A stretch of 64,000 nucleotides of DNA from Candidatus Hydrogenedentota bacterium (GCA_019637335.1 JAHBVV010000012.1:1-64000); one strand, 5' to 3'. Positions 36,412 to 45,480 are shown, counted from the stretch's first letter. Notes: generated from the letters alone by a model not told the origin. Translations and numbers: made by a program.

Positions 36412-37404
36412 ATGCGTCACAGCACCCTCGGGCAAACCGATATCGACCTCCCCGTTATCAGCTTCGGCGCCTGGGCAATAGGCGGCTGGATGTGGGGCGG
36501 GCCCGACGACGCCAGCGCCATACGCGCGCTCCATGCCGCCGTCGACGCCGGCATCACGTGCATCGACACCGCCCCGACCTACGGCATGGGCCACAGCGAA
36601 CATCTCGTCGGCCAGGCCCTCCACGGCTGCCGGGATCGGGTCATCCTGGCCACCAAATGCGGGATGCGGTGGGATCGCGCCGAAGGCCACCGCCAGTTGG
36701 ACACGGCCATGAACGACGGCACGCCCTGCACCGTATACCGAAACGGGCGCCCGGAGTCCATCCGCGAGGAATGCGAGCTCAGCCTCAAACGCCTCCGCAC
36801 CGACGTCATCGATCTATACCAGGTCCACTGGCCCGACAGCACCTGGCCGCTCGACGATACCATGGACACGCTGCTCCGCCTCAAGGAAGCCGGAAAGATC
36901 CGCGCCATCGGCGTCAGCAACTTCGATACGGACATGATCCGCCTTTGCCAGACGAAGGGGCGGGTCGACAGCGTGCAGCCCCGATACAACGCGCTCCAGC
37001 GCGAGCCGGAAGCGGATCTTCTCCCCTTCTGCGTGGAGCGGCAAATCGGCGTCCTCGCCTACAGCCCCATCGCCCAGGGCCTCCTCACGGGCAAGGTCAC
37101 CATGGAACGGACCTTCCCGGACGGCGACGTGCGCAACCGCAACGCCCTCTTCGAACCGGAGAACCGCCGCAAGATCCTCGACATGCTGCAACGCGTCGAA
37201 CCCGTCGCCCGCGACCACCACCTCACCCTCGGCCAGCTCTTTACCGCCTGGCTCGTACACCAGCCCGGCGTCACCACGGCGCTCGTCGGCGCGCGAAATC
37301 CGGAGCAGGTCCTCGAAAACGCCAAAGCCGGAGAAGCAACGCTGAGCGACGAAACGTTGGCGCTAATCCGGAGCGAGCTCGAAAGCCTCGGCGCACTCAA
37401 GTAG
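36412..37404 (+). CDS. Aldo/keto reductase
   Basis: A 330-residue NADPH-dependent oxidoreductase of the aldo/keto reductase superfamily. The catalytic tetrad is visible: Asp and Tyr in 'CIDTAPTYGMGHSE', Lys in 'ILATKCGMRWD' and His in 'DLYQVHWPD'. 'GVSNFDTDMI' and 'YSPIAQGLLTGK' are the usual coenzyme-loop motifs. Length is normal. AAGGAG lies before the ATG at 36412; an upstream frame start ten codons earlier is excluded. Single gene, no operon partner. The substrate is unknown; carbonyl reduction of sugars or xenobiotic aldehydes is typical. Confidence 0.93.
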   Translation: MRHSTLGQTDIDLPVISFGAWAIGGWMWGGPDDASAIRALHAAVDAGITCIDTAPTYGMGHSEHLVGQALHGCRDRVILATKCGMRWDRAEGHRQLDTAMNDGTPCTVYRNGRPESIREECELSLKRLRTDVIDLYQVHWPDSTWPLDDTMDTLLRLKEAGKIRAIGVSNFDTDMIRLCQTKGRVDSVQPRYNALQREPEADLLPFCVERQIGVLAYSPIAQGLLTGKVTMERTFPDGDVRNRNALFEPENRRKILDMLQRVEPVARDHHLTLGQLFTAWLVHQPGVTTALVGARNPEQVLENAKAGEATLSDETLALIRSELESLGALK

Positions 37405-37987
37405 TTTGCTCCTGCATCCGCAACGCGCGATTCGACGGCATTCAATTTCTCCGTTGACGTAGGGCCTCCATGCTGCTATTGTTACTCTCAGACACGCATT
37501 CGGGAGTACTGTAGATAGTTTTATGTCTACCGATAGCCATGATAGAGGAATAAAGAATGATTGCCTTGGAATGTCCTCGTTGTGGGAAAACTTTACGAAT
37601 CGATGAGGCCTTTAAAGGGGCCCAGGGAAAGTGCAAGGCTTGTGGTGGGATAGTACAAGTGCCTGACTTGCAGCCTGAAATCGACGCTGGCCGCTCTGAT
37701 CAAACCGCCAATCCACAAAGCATGCGTTCGCTTCAGTCTACTCATCCAGGACCCTCCCCCGCTTATTTGCACGCATCAACGAATGAGCCCCTCACCCTGT
37801 ACTCGAGGCCGGTACCGGCATATCTGGTTAATTCCCTTTCGAAGAATGAGTGCATTGTAGCTATATTTAAAGTTCACTGGTGTGCGTGGATGATGGAGTA
37901 TAAAACTTTCTGTAAAAGGGGCTAGACAAAGATGGCCGTCATTTGCTCCAGTCTAGGTGTTTTTGGAAGAAGCCAAGACGAGGAGTA

Positions 37988-39176
37988 ATGACAGCCATGA
38001 AGGATTTTGCGGATTATCTGAGCCAGATTCAAGAAGGAGGGGAGGTAGACATCATGAAGTTGATGCTGGAGACCATGGCGAAGGCGGTGATGGAGGCTGG
38101 TGTGGCCGAGCACGTGGGGGCGGACCGTCACGAGCGCTCGGAAGGCCGGAAAGGCCATCGGAACGGGTACAAGCCGCGCAAGCTCAAGACCCCGGGTTGG
38201 CGAGCTTTCCTGGATGTCCCCCAGGTGCGCGGCACGGAGCCGTATTCGCGCTGTTCTTCGCCAAATGGGGCAGGCGAGCGAGCGCTGACGGCCTGCGCGG
38301 AGATGTATTTCATGGGCGTATCCACCCGGAAAGTGAAGCACGTGGAGAAGATGGGCGGTTTTGGCCTGTCGGCGAAGCACGGTTTCCTGCGTGGCCCAGG
38401 AGCTGGACGAGGAGCTCGCGGAGTTTCGGGAGCGCCGTCTGGACGAGCGGGAATGGCGCGGCGACGGTGGACGCGTGCTACGTCAAAGCCCGCTCTCACG
38501 GTAGGGTGCGCAAGCAGGCCGCTCTCGTGGTTTGCGGGCATCAACGATGACGGGCGCCGAAATTCTCACCTGGCGTCTGGCGCGGATTTGGAAAGCAAGG
38601 CCACTGGACCGAGGTGTTCCGCGAATTTGGACCCAGCGTGGCGTCACAGGCGTTGAAGCTGGTCGTCTCGGACGGGCACCTGGGCATACAGCGGCGGTGG
38701 GCACGCGGGTCCCAGGCCACCAGCGTTGCTGGACCCACTTCCAGCGCAACGCGCTGGCAAGTGGGTCACAAGGATAAGCCGCTGGCGCAGAGGCACCCGA
38801 GGCCGCCCGGAAGATTGAAGACGTCAAAGACAAGCCTGGCCGAAGCGGGCGCGTCGCGGAAACGCTGGGAAAATCAACCACCACCAGTCGCCACGCAAAT
38901 ACGGGAACAGTTCGAGGAGACCCTTGCCACGCACGACGCGGCCCGTGCCCAGGCGGCGGGTGTACACGACGAACATGATCGAGCGGGTCATGGCTGAGAT
39001 CAAGCGGCGAACGATGTCGTGGGCATCTTCCCCAATGTGGCGTCCGCGGACAGGCGATTGGCGCGCTGCTCGAACGCCATGAAAGCTGGGTCTGTGAGCG
39101 GGCGCGCTACCTTACGATGAACTGGGTGGACGAACGCAGGGCGAATACGAAGAAGCAGAAGCAGAACGCGGCATAA
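37988..39176 (+). pseudogene. IS256-family (mutator-type) transposase, frameshifted
   Basis: The first ~130 residues are intact and typical of the family: 'DRHERSEGRKGHRNGYKPRK', 'ALTACAEMYFMGVSTRKVKH'. After about 38390 the homology jumps between frames several times: 'QELDEELAEFRERRL', then 'ATVDACYVKARSHGR' with the first catalytic Asp, then 'LKLVVSDGHLGIQ' with the second, then 'NMIERVMAEIKRR', ending 'WVDERRANTKKQKQNAA'. At least four frame changes are needed, so the enzyme is not functional unless the sequence has errors. GAGGAG precedes the ATG. Confidence 0.88.
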
Positions 39177-39188
39177 CCAATACTAGTA

Positions 39189-39224
39189 CAGTTTCCCCCT
39201 CCCCCCGGGGGGAGGGGGAAACTG
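39189..39224. repeat. 36-base perfect palindrome without loop
   Basis: Arms of 18 bases: CAGTTTCCCCCTCCCCCC followed directly by its exact reverse complement. It lies inside the IS just after the transposase stop. No T-tract follows on the plus strand. Confidence 0.95.
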
Positions 39225-39693
39225 AAAAACAACCCGAGGTCAAAACCTAAACCCAGGCTTCAACCAAGACACCAAGACAAATTACAGAAAGTTCTTGACA
39301 CCAACGCGTGGATTCCCTTTGTGTTCTTGCTTATCATCAGTCTGCCCTTTATGTTACTCCCACTGCCTTTTATGTTACTCCCACTTCCGTTGGCGATCTA
39401 TACGTTCTTGCGGGTGAATAGCAGGGGCTATGCGTTGACGAGCAAGCGTGTAATCGCCAAGCAGGGTATTATCTCCCTGAACACCGAAGAAATGCGGATT
39501 GACCGCATTGAGAACATCCGGATCTCGAGAGGGATTATGGAATCAATACTTGGTGGCGGGTCTTTGGTTGTCACAGGGATAGGCGGCAGCAAGGTGGTGT
39601 TGAAGTGTATCTGCGCACCCGAATTAGCAAAGAAGATGATTGAAGTGTTAACTGAGGATTCGTAGCGGTTTTTCCGACCGACAGGTTAATTGA

Positions 39694-40122
39694 ATGAAAC
39701 GTGAAACTGAGAACCAGCTACGAAAATTGCTTATTGCCCAGAACGCCGAGATGAGACGGCAAAGGCAATTTGCGGTCGTCTTTGCGATCGCCGTTTTTTC
39801 ACCGCTTTTCCTTATGTCAATGGTGTTTCTTGCCCCCGCCATACTTCTCCCAAGTCAGAATTCGGCTGCCGGCGGCCAATCGAATCCAGACCGATCCGAT
39901 GAAGTTGCTCGCCCTGCGTTGCAGGCGCCCCGATCCAATGCGTACTCAGTAAGCCCGGCGCCTCACCTGACTCTCGAGAACGAAATGCCAGATAAAGTAT
40001 ACACGTCCGATGGCTACTATCACCTTCGTAAGGACTGCTTTGAAATAACGGGAACCCCCGGAATGTCGAGTGGCGCCAGCGCCGTAAAACGTGAGCTGGA
40101 ACCATGCCGCCAATGTACTTGA
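39694..40122 (+). CDS. Small membrane protein with Cys/His C-terminal motif
   Basis: A 142-residue protein. The N-terminal helix is charged and followed by one transmembrane segment (about 27-50). A Ser/Pro/Ala-rich linker precedes a C-terminal motif, 'VYTSDGYYHLRKDCFEIT', ending 'ELEPCRQC'. This resembles the small 'YH-x-x-x-C ... C-x-x-C' putative zinc-binding module often fused to nucleases or membrane proteins. It follows the split PH-domain gene by 28 bases and was probably co-transcribed with it before the insertion. No function can be assigned. Confidence 0.65.
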   Translation: MKRETENQLRKLLIAQNAEMRRQRQFAVVFAIAVFSPLFLMSMVFLAPAILLPSQNSAAGGQSNPDRSDEVARPALQAPRSNAYSVSPAPHLTLENEMPDKVYTSDGYYHLRKDCFEITGTPGMSSGASAVKRELEPCRQCT

Positions 40123-40283
40123 TTTGGCGGTAGCTGACCAGAAAAGGTTGGTCCGGGGAGATAGGGCGCTGCGTGAAGATTCGCCATTCGGCATATCCGC
40201 CCCACCTGTTCCAAACGTGGGTGAGCATGCACATATGAAATCAGGCTTCGACGGCGAGAGCGAACCACCGCATAAGTCTCGCG

Positions 40284-41138
40284 CTATTCCATCGTCCAGT
40301 CTTCCCCCTTCTTGCGCAGCGTGGTCGACGTTTTTCCGCCTTCCTCCTTGAAAACGATCGTCGCGACTTCACCGCGTACGAAAACCCCCTGCAAGTTCTG
40401 GGCGCGCATCGCGGGATCGGGCGCCATCTGCTTCACCATTTCGAGGAACGCTTCCTTGCCGACCTCGGCGATATACGCCTCCAGTTGCTGGACCCGTTCG
40501 GGCGTGGTCATCTTGCGCACCGTGTCGAGGTCGCCGCTCGCCAGCGCCTCCTCAAAGCGGATGTACGCCTTCATCGGCGCGCTGTCCATCCCTTCCTGGC
40601 CCTGAAGCACGGTGGCGGGCGTCGCCTTGGTTACGGGGGCGCGAAACGTGGCCGTGAAGGAATAGGCGGGGATACCAAAGTCGGGATCGCCCTCCGCCCC
40701 GTGCGCAACCGACCCCGTCAGCACCCCCTCGGCCAGCGCAAGCGAGTCCACCCCGCCCGCGCTGCCGCCCAGCGTGAAAAAGGGCATGGAGGACTGGGGA
40801 TTGCCCATCGCCGCGTAGACCGTCCCGTACACCTCGCGGGACTCGCCTTTCGGATCGAAGCGCAAGAGAACGCCCCGGAGCGCCCCCTCGCGCGCGCGGG
40901 CGTCGAGACCGAAAAGTATCGGCGCCTCCAAACCGGTCGGGTCGACCTTCCGATCGCTCAGGAGAATACGGAGCTCCGGGCCATCGCCCATGCCCTCCGC
41001 ATCGTCAAAATCCAGCACCAGAATGTGGCCCAACGGGACCGCCTCGCCGCCGGCGTTGAGCTCGCCCTTCAATTCGGGCTCTGCGGCGGCGGCGAAAAGC
41101 GGGAAGCAAGCGGCGAAAAGCAAGACGAAACGGCCCAT
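40284..41138 (-). CDS. Secreted protein of unknown function
   Basis: A 284-residue protein with a Sec signal peptide ending near residue 19 ('FAAAAEPE'). It has a beta-rich N-terminal part with Gly/Asp-rich strands and a C-terminal part beginning near residue 185 that looks like a DUF4878- or SnoaL-type lipocalin-like fold ('FEEALASGDLDTVRKMTTPER'). No catalytic motif is apparent. It is the last gene of the flagellin-oriented row, 146 bases after FlaG. Whether it belongs to the flagellar transcription unit is uncertain. Confidence 0.68.
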   Translation of the reverse strand: MGRFVLLFAACFPLFAAAAEPELKGELNAGGEAVPLGHILVLDFDDAEGMGDGPELRILLSDRKVDPTGLEAPILFGLDARAREGALRGVLLRFDPKGESREVYGTVYAAMGNPQSSMPFFTLGGSAGGVDSLALAEGVLTGSVAHGAEGDPDFGIPAYSFTATFRAPVTKATPATVLQGQEGMDSAPMKAYIRFEEALASGDLDTVRKMTTPERVQQLEAYIAEVGKEAFLEMVKQMAPDPAMRAQNLQGVFVRGEVATIVFKEEGGKTSTTLRKKGEDWTME

Positions 41139-41284
41139 GGAAGTTCTCCTGACTCACGAGGAACGCAACACGGGGGCTCCGGCCAGCGGCGCTGGGGAGC
41201 CCGGCGAAAGAATACGCCAACCTTAACGCCGGATCCAAGCCGTGCGGCCCAGCCGCCCCGCGGGGCCGATGCGCGCCGTTCGGG

Positions 41285-41629
41285 TCAGGTTTCGCGGTTA
41301 AACAGCAAGCCTTCGAGGCGGTTGAAGCGGACCGAGAGTTCCAGCAGCGCCTCCGGCGGAATCTGGCGGATCACCTGATTGTTCTCGTCCAGCACCTGCG
41401 CCACGATTTGCTTGCTCTCTTCATCCACCCGCAGCCGCGTGTTCGGCGGCAGCGGTTGTTGGACGCCCAGGCGCCGAGGCACCCCGCTCGGGCGCGCGGC
41501 GGCTTCCCGCGCCGCCGCGGAGGCCGCGCGGGCGTCGTTCTCCGGCGCCGGCGGGGCGGGTCTCGTGCTCTGGGCGCGTTCCGGCACGGCCTGCGTCCGG
41601 GCGCTGCTTTCTATAGCATTTAGTTCCAT
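41285..41629 (-). CDS. flaG: FlaG-family flagellar protein
   Basis: A 114-residue protein. The C-terminal ~55 residues match FlaG: 'LRVDEESKQIVAQVLDENNQVIRQIPPEALLEL'. The N-terminal half is a low-complexity Ala/Pro/Arg linker. FlaG proteins are often encoded next to flagellin genes and affect filament length; the exact role varies. Its position just downstream of three flagellin genes on the same strand supports the call. GC hairpins lie between it and the last flagellin. Confidence 0.82.
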   Translation of the reverse strand: MELNAIESSARTQAVPERAQSTRPAPPAPENDARAASAAAREAAARPSGVPRRLGVQQPLPPNTRLRVDEESKQIVAQVLDENNQVIRQIPPEALLELSVRFNRLEGLLFNRET

Positions 41630-41769
41630 GCGTGCGACTCCTTTCTCGCGCGGCTGCGTGGAGCGCCACCCGGGCTGTCCATGCCCGGGGGCCGGGTAGG
41701 CTCCGGCCGCCTATCGTCCCCGGCCATTCGCGCTGGCCGGTGTGGATTCGTTTGTTATTGGGCTATTTG

Positions 41770-42588
41770 TTAACCGTTCAACAGGTTCAGCGCGCTCTGC
41801 GGCGTAACATTCGCCTGCGCAAGCACGCTCACGCCCGCATTCACGAGGATCTGGTTGCGCGTGAACAGGATCGTCTCCCGCGCGATGTCCGCGTCCCGGA
41901 TCGCGCTCTCCGCCGCCGCCGCGTTCTCTTCCTGGATCGCCAGGGTGTTCACCGTGAATTCCAGGCGGTTCTGGAAGGCCCCAAGCGTGCTGCGAAGTGA
42001 ATTGACGCTCGCAAGCGCCACATCCACGAAGCTCAGCGCCGAGACGGCCCCCGCCGCGGTCGACACGGTGATCCCGCTGATGCGCAGATCCGATGTGCGC
42101 GCCCCCGCAACGCCAACCGTCAGCGTCTGGCTTACATTCGCGCCCGACTGAAGCGTGATCGACTGGTTCGCGCTCAATACCGCGATCCCGTTGAACTGCG
42201 TGTCCAGCGCGATATCCTCAATCTGGTTGAGAAGCTCGCGCACCTCCGTGTTCAACGCCGTGCGGTTGTCCGTGCTCTGCGTGCCGTTCGCCGCCTGGAT
42301 CGCAAGCTCCCGGATGCGCTGGAGAATATTCGTCGTCTCGCTCAGCGCGCCCTCCGCCGTCTGCACGAGACTGATGCCATCCTGGGCGTTCCGCTGCGCG
42401 GCCTGCGATCCCCGAACCTGCGACCGGAAACCCTCGGCAATCGCAAGGCCCGCGGCATCATCGCTGGCGCGGTTGATGCGCAGGCCGCTGCTCAAGCGCT
42501 CCAGGCTCTTCGTGAGCGCGCGCGTGGAACGATCCAGCGCCCGGCCCGTATTCAGGGCCGGCACGTTCGTATTGATACGAAGTCCCAT
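41770..42588 (-). CDS. Flagellin (copy 3, D0/D1 only)
   Basis: A 272-residue flagellin with only the conserved N- and C-terminal D0/D1 regions. It starts 'MGLRINTNVPALNTGRALDR', with 'LSSGLRINRASDDAAGLAIA' near residue 50 and a C-terminus containing 'ILVNAGVSVLAQANV'. There is no variable D2/D3 domain. AGGAGG precedes the ATG. It is the most diverged of the three tandem copies. The three genes are separated by spacers of 173 and 214 bases that contain strong hairpins. Confidence 0.95.
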   Translation of the reverse strand: MGLRINTNVPALNTGRALDRSTRALTKSLERLSSGLRINRASDDAAGLAIAEGFRSQVRGSQAAQRNAQDGISLVQTAEGALSETTNILQRIRELAIQAANGTQSTDNRTALNTEVRELLNQIEDIALDTQFNGIAVLSANQSITLQSGANVSQTLTVGVAGARTSDLRISGITVSTAAGAVSALSFVDVALASVNSLRSTLGAFQNRLEFTVNTLAIQEENAAAAESAIRDADIARETILFTRNQILVNAGVSVLAQANVTPQSALNLLNG

Positions 42589-42684
42589 GGTCTTACCTCC
42601 TGAGTCTCCCGGACGGGTATCCCTAACCGGCCGGGCGGGGCATTAATCTAACGTCGCGCACTCCTTTCCCTGCAATTCACCCAG

Positions 42685-42709
42685 CCCCGGCGCCGCGCGG
42701 GCGCCGGGG
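42685..42709 (-). other. GC hairpin after the second flagellin gene
   Basis: CCCCGGCGCC-GCGCG-GGCGCCGGGG, a perfect 10-bp stem. There is no T-tract, so it may protect or process mRNA rather than terminate transcription. Confidence 0.7.
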
Positions 42710-42761
42710 CGATGACATCATCCGATTTCGCGGGGGCGGCTCGCCGGCTCGCCCCCCGCGC

Positions 42762-43577
42762 CTACCCCAGCAGCTGGAGCGCCGTCTGCGGCACAACGTT
42801 GGACTGCGCCAACACCGACGTGCCCGCGCTCACCAGGATCTGGTTACGCGTAAACAGGATCGTTTCGCGCGCAATATCCGCATCCCGGATTGCGCTCTCC
42901 GAAGCCGCCGAGTTCTCCTCCTGGATCGCCAGCGTGTTGATCGTGAACTCGAGACGGTTCTGGAACGCGCCCAGCGTGCTCCGGAGCGAGTTCACGCTCC
43001 GGATCGCGTTGTCCACCGTGCTGATTGCCGCAACCGCCAGCGACGCAACCGAAAGCGTCACCGCGCTCACGCCGATATCCGCCGCGCGCGCGCCGCTCAC
43101 CGACACCGTCAGCGTCTGGCTCACATACGCGCCCGCCTGCAACGTCACCGTCTGCGCGCTGCTCAGCACGCTGATGCCGTTGAATTGCGTGTCCGTGGCG
43201 ATGTTGTTGATCTGGCCGATCAGCTCGTTGACTTCCCGCGTGAGCGCAAGCCGGTTGTCCGTGCTCTGCGTGCCGTTGGCCGCCTGAACCGCCAACTCCC
43301 GGATGCGCTGGAGAATGTTGGTCGTCTGGCTCAGCGCGCCTTCCGCCGTCTGCACAAGGCTGACGCCGTCCTGCGCGTTCCGCTGTGCAACCTGCGATCC
43401 GCGCACCACCGAACGGAAGGTCTCCGCAATCGCGAGGCCCGCCGCATCATCCGCCGCGCGGTTGATCCGGAGGCCGCTCGAAAGCCGTTCCAGGCTGCGG
43501 TTCAGGTCCAGGGTCGAGCGCTGCAATGTCCGCGCCGCGTTCAGCGACGACACGTTGGTATTAATTCGAAGTCCCAT
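42762..43577 (-). CDS. Flagellin (copy 2, D0/D1 only)
   Basis: A 271-residue flagellin nearly identical in plan to the copy at 43792. It has N-terminal 'MGLRINTNVSSLNAARTL', 'LSSGLRINRAADDAAGLAIA', and C-terminal 'ILVSAGTSVLAQSNV'. The ATG at 43577 is preferred over a TTG two codons upstream because GGAGG is nine bases away. High similarity to its neighbour indicates a recent tandem duplication, or homogenisation by recombination. Confidence 0.95.
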   Translation of the reverse strand: MGLRINTNVSSLNAARTLQRSTLDLNRSLERLSSGLRINRAADDAAGLAIAETFRSVVRGSQVAQRNAQDGVSLVQTAEGALSQTTNILQRIRELAVQAANGTQSTDNRLALTREVNELIGQINNIATDTQFNGISVLSSAQTVTLQAGAYVSQTLTVSVSGARAADIGVSAVTLSVASLAVAAISTVDNAIRSVNSLRSTLGAFQNRLEFTINTLAIQEENSAASESAIRDADIARETILFTRNQILVSAGTSVLAQSNVVPQTALQLLG

Positions 43578-43733
43578 AGTCAATTTCCTCCATGAGTGGC
43601 CAGAGGGATTCCCTTACCCTCCGTATTTGATGAGGTGTTTCCAGTGCGATACTACCTGGGCGGACGCGACGCGACTCGCGTTTCGCCCCGAACCGGGGTT
43701 GCCGTCCTCCTTTCCGTTCTTTAAGAGCCCTGC

Positions 43734-43775
43734 GGGGCGGCCGGCGGGAAATCCCTTTCCGGGTCCGGCCGCCCC
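43734..43775 (-). other. GC hairpin after the first flagellin gene
   Basis: GGGGCGGCCGG (43734-43744) pairs perfectly with CCGGCCGCCCC (43765-43775). There is no T-tract on the coding strand. Confidence 0.7.
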
Positions 43776-43791
43776 GGCGTTATTGCGTCCT

Positions 43792-44607
43792 TTATCCGAG
43801 CAACTGCAGCGCCGTCTGCGGCACCACATTCGCCTGCGCAAGCACCGAGGTGCCCGCATTCACCAGAATTTGATTCCGGGTGAATCGAATCGTTTCCTGC
43901 GCGATATCCGCATCCCGGATCGCGCTCTCCGAAGAAGCCGAATTCTCCTCCTGGATCGCCAGCGTGCTGATCGTGAACTCGAGCCGGTTCTGGAACGCGC
44001 CAAGCGTGCTCCGGAGCGTGTTCACGCTGCGGATCGCGTTATCAATCGTGCTGATCGCCGCCACCGCCAGCGACGCCACCGAAAGCGTCACCGCGCTCAC
44101 GCCGATGTCCGCCGCGCGCGCGCCGCTCACCGACACCGTCAGCGTCTGGCTCACATACGCCCCAGACTGCAGCGTAACCGTCTGCGCGCTGCTCAACACG
44201 CTGATGCCGTTGAACTGCGTGTCCTTCGCAATATCGTTGATCTGGCCGATCAGTTCATTCACCTCGCGCGTAAGCGCCAGGCGGTTGTCCGTGCTCTGCG
44301 TGCCGTTCGCGGCCTGTACCGCAAGCTCCCGGATGCGCTGCAAGATATTCGTCGTTTCGCTCAGCGCGCCCTCCGCCGTCTGCACCAGGCTGATGCCATC
44401 CTGCGAGTTCCGCTGCGCGACCTGCGCACCGCGAACGACCGAACGAAAGCTCTCGGCAATCGCCAGGCCCGCCGCGTCATCGGCCGCCCGGTTGATCCGG
44501 AGGCCGCTCGAAAGCCGCTCCAGGCTGCGGTTCAAATCCAGCGTCGACCGGCGAAGTACCCGCGCCGTGTTCAACGCCGAAACATTGGTGTTGATGCGAA
44601 GTCCCAT
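43792..44607 (-). CDS. Flagellin (copy 1, promoter-proximal)
   Basis: A 271-residue flagellin, first of three in the direction of transcription. It starts 'MGLRINTNVSALNTARVL' and has the conserved 'SSGLRINRAADDAAGLAIAE' and C-terminal 'ILVNAGTSVLAQANV' segments. It lacks the central domain. GGAGG is eight bases before the ATG. A sigma-28-type promoter lies about 440 bases upstream. It is probably exported by the flagellar type III system and assembled into the filament. No other flagellar structural gene is in the window. Confidence 0.95.
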   Translation of the reverse strand: MGLRINTNVSALNTARVLRRSTLDLNRSLERLSSGLRINRAADDAAGLAIAESFRSVVRGAQVAQRNSQDGISLVQTAEGALSETTNILQRIRELAVQAANGTQSTDNRLALTREVNELIGQINDIAKDTQFNGISVLSSAQTVTLQSGAYVSQTLTVSVSGARAADIGVSAVTLSVASLAVAAISTIDNAIRSVNTLRSTLGAFQNRLEFTISTLAIQEENSASSESAIRDADIAQETIRFTRNQILVNAGTSVLAQANVVPQTALQLLG

Positions 44608-45049
44608 CGTAATTTCCTCCTTGAGTGGTTAGTGCGGCGCGTCCATGCGCCGCAACGGAAACCCGACGCCGTGGAGCACCGCGCTCCGTCCCATGGCGGC
44701 GTGTTCCCAAGACCGGCTCCTACGCGGATGCCGGCCAGGTCCCATTGATTCACTTCGCGGCCCCGCCCGGATTTCCCAAACATGTCCCGTGCCGGGATTT
44801 CCGCCAAAAGGGGCCGTATCAAACGTTTCCGGATGGCCGGGCTTCCTGCCCGGCGGCCAGATTATTTCGAAGTCATTCGATCAAACGTCGTAAAGATTCA
44901 ACTGTTGTAACCGGACCGCATGGTCCATCGCGGGCGCCTGCCCCGCCAGATGGCGTTATCCTCCATGATGTGGCTCGAACGCGTCCCTGCGTTCTCGTTC
45001 CGTTTTCAACGTGGCGTCGGCCGGGTCTTTTTCGGCTTACCTGACGTTT

Positions 45050-45076
45050 TTATCGGCAACTTTAGCGAAAACTTTA
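45050..45076 (-). promoter_or_regulatory. Sigma-28 (FliA)-type promoter for the flagellin row
   Basis: On the minus strand, TAAA (45076-45073), exactly 15 bases, then GCCGATAA (45057-45050). This is the complete sigma-28 consensus. Transcription would run toward the flagellin start at 44607, leaving a leader of about 435 bases. The stretch 44608-45829 has no convincing gene. Confidence 0.8.
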
Positions 45077-45366
45077 GAAAAAAATTTAGTCCCCCACAAA
45101 GCAAAAACCACTATCAGCCGACCAAAACCGCCGATTACGCCCGAAATCCAGGCCGCCGCCCGCTTTTCCAGTTCGACAAGCCCGAAAATTCAGGAAAAAA
45201 ATTGGCTCATCCGGTTGGAAGGCACATCGGCAACGATGACGGCAAATAGGAGTCGATTGCTCGGTTCTCCTTTCCGGGCGGCGACGCCAAGAGCGGATAC
45301 GAGATTCCTTGGACCATCTCTGTAGTGCAGACTGAATATTCGGCTGAGGGACTGGATGCCAACGCA

Positions 45367-45387
45367 CTCTTTCGGCCCGAAGGGCCA
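45367..45387 (+). repeat. Dispersed palindromic repeat, family B copy 2
   Basis: Identical to 29348-29368 over 21 bases; core GGCCCGAAGGGCC. Confidence 0.8.
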
Positions 45388-45440
45388 ACGCAGTTTTCAG
45401 CCTTGGGAAACGCCCAGGGATTGAGCGGTGGGTTTCTTAT

Positions 45441-45480
45441 ACGCCCTGAAAGGGTCGAAGATACGCCGAAGGCGGACAGG
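45441..45480 (+). repeat. Dispersed repeat, family C copy 2
   Basis: Matches 29760-29800 at 37 of 40 positions. A GCCCTTTCAGGGC palindrome follows near 45522. Confidence 0.8.

Larger units (their letters stand above)
37892..39305 (+). mobile_element. IS256-family insertion sequence (1414 bp, degenerate)
   Basis: The ends form imperfect 24-base inverted repeats (19 of 24 match), sharing an 'AACTTTCTGTAA' core: left at 37892-37915, right complement at 39282-39305. The element is flanked by direct repeats GCGTGGAT at 37884-37891 and 39306-39313. Length, ends and 8-base duplication all fit the IS256 family. Confidence 0.9.
37557..39665 (+). pseudogene. Zinc-ribbon/PH-domain membrane protein split by an IS element
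   Basis: Two coding parts, 37557-37883 and 39306-39665, form one frame once the insertion and one copy of the 8-base target duplication are removed, giving a protein of about 228 residues. The first part has a zinc ribbon (C6, C9, C26, C29) and ends 'IFKVHWCA'. The second continues 'WIPFVFLLIISLPF' through a hydrophobic segment into 'RGYALTSKRVIAKQGI', a bacterial PH-like (bPH2) domain. As it stands the first part runs only a few codons into the IS, so the intact protein cannot be made. The second part also contains a 21-base in-frame duplication (LPFMLLP twice). Confidence 0.85.

Noticed and set aside
41770-44607. CRISPR-like repeated blocks
   Set aside because: The spaced repetition comes from three similar flagellin genes; no short direct repeats with unique spacers are seen anywhere in the window.
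42155-44632. Several plus-strand frames rich in Ser/Ala opposite the flagellins
   Set aside because: They are antisense copies of the repeated flagellin sequence; their similarity to each other only reflects the flagellin duplication.
44608-45049. Possible small gene in the flagellin leader
   Set aside because: Short frames exist on both strands but none has a start site or family resemblance; treated as leader RNA.
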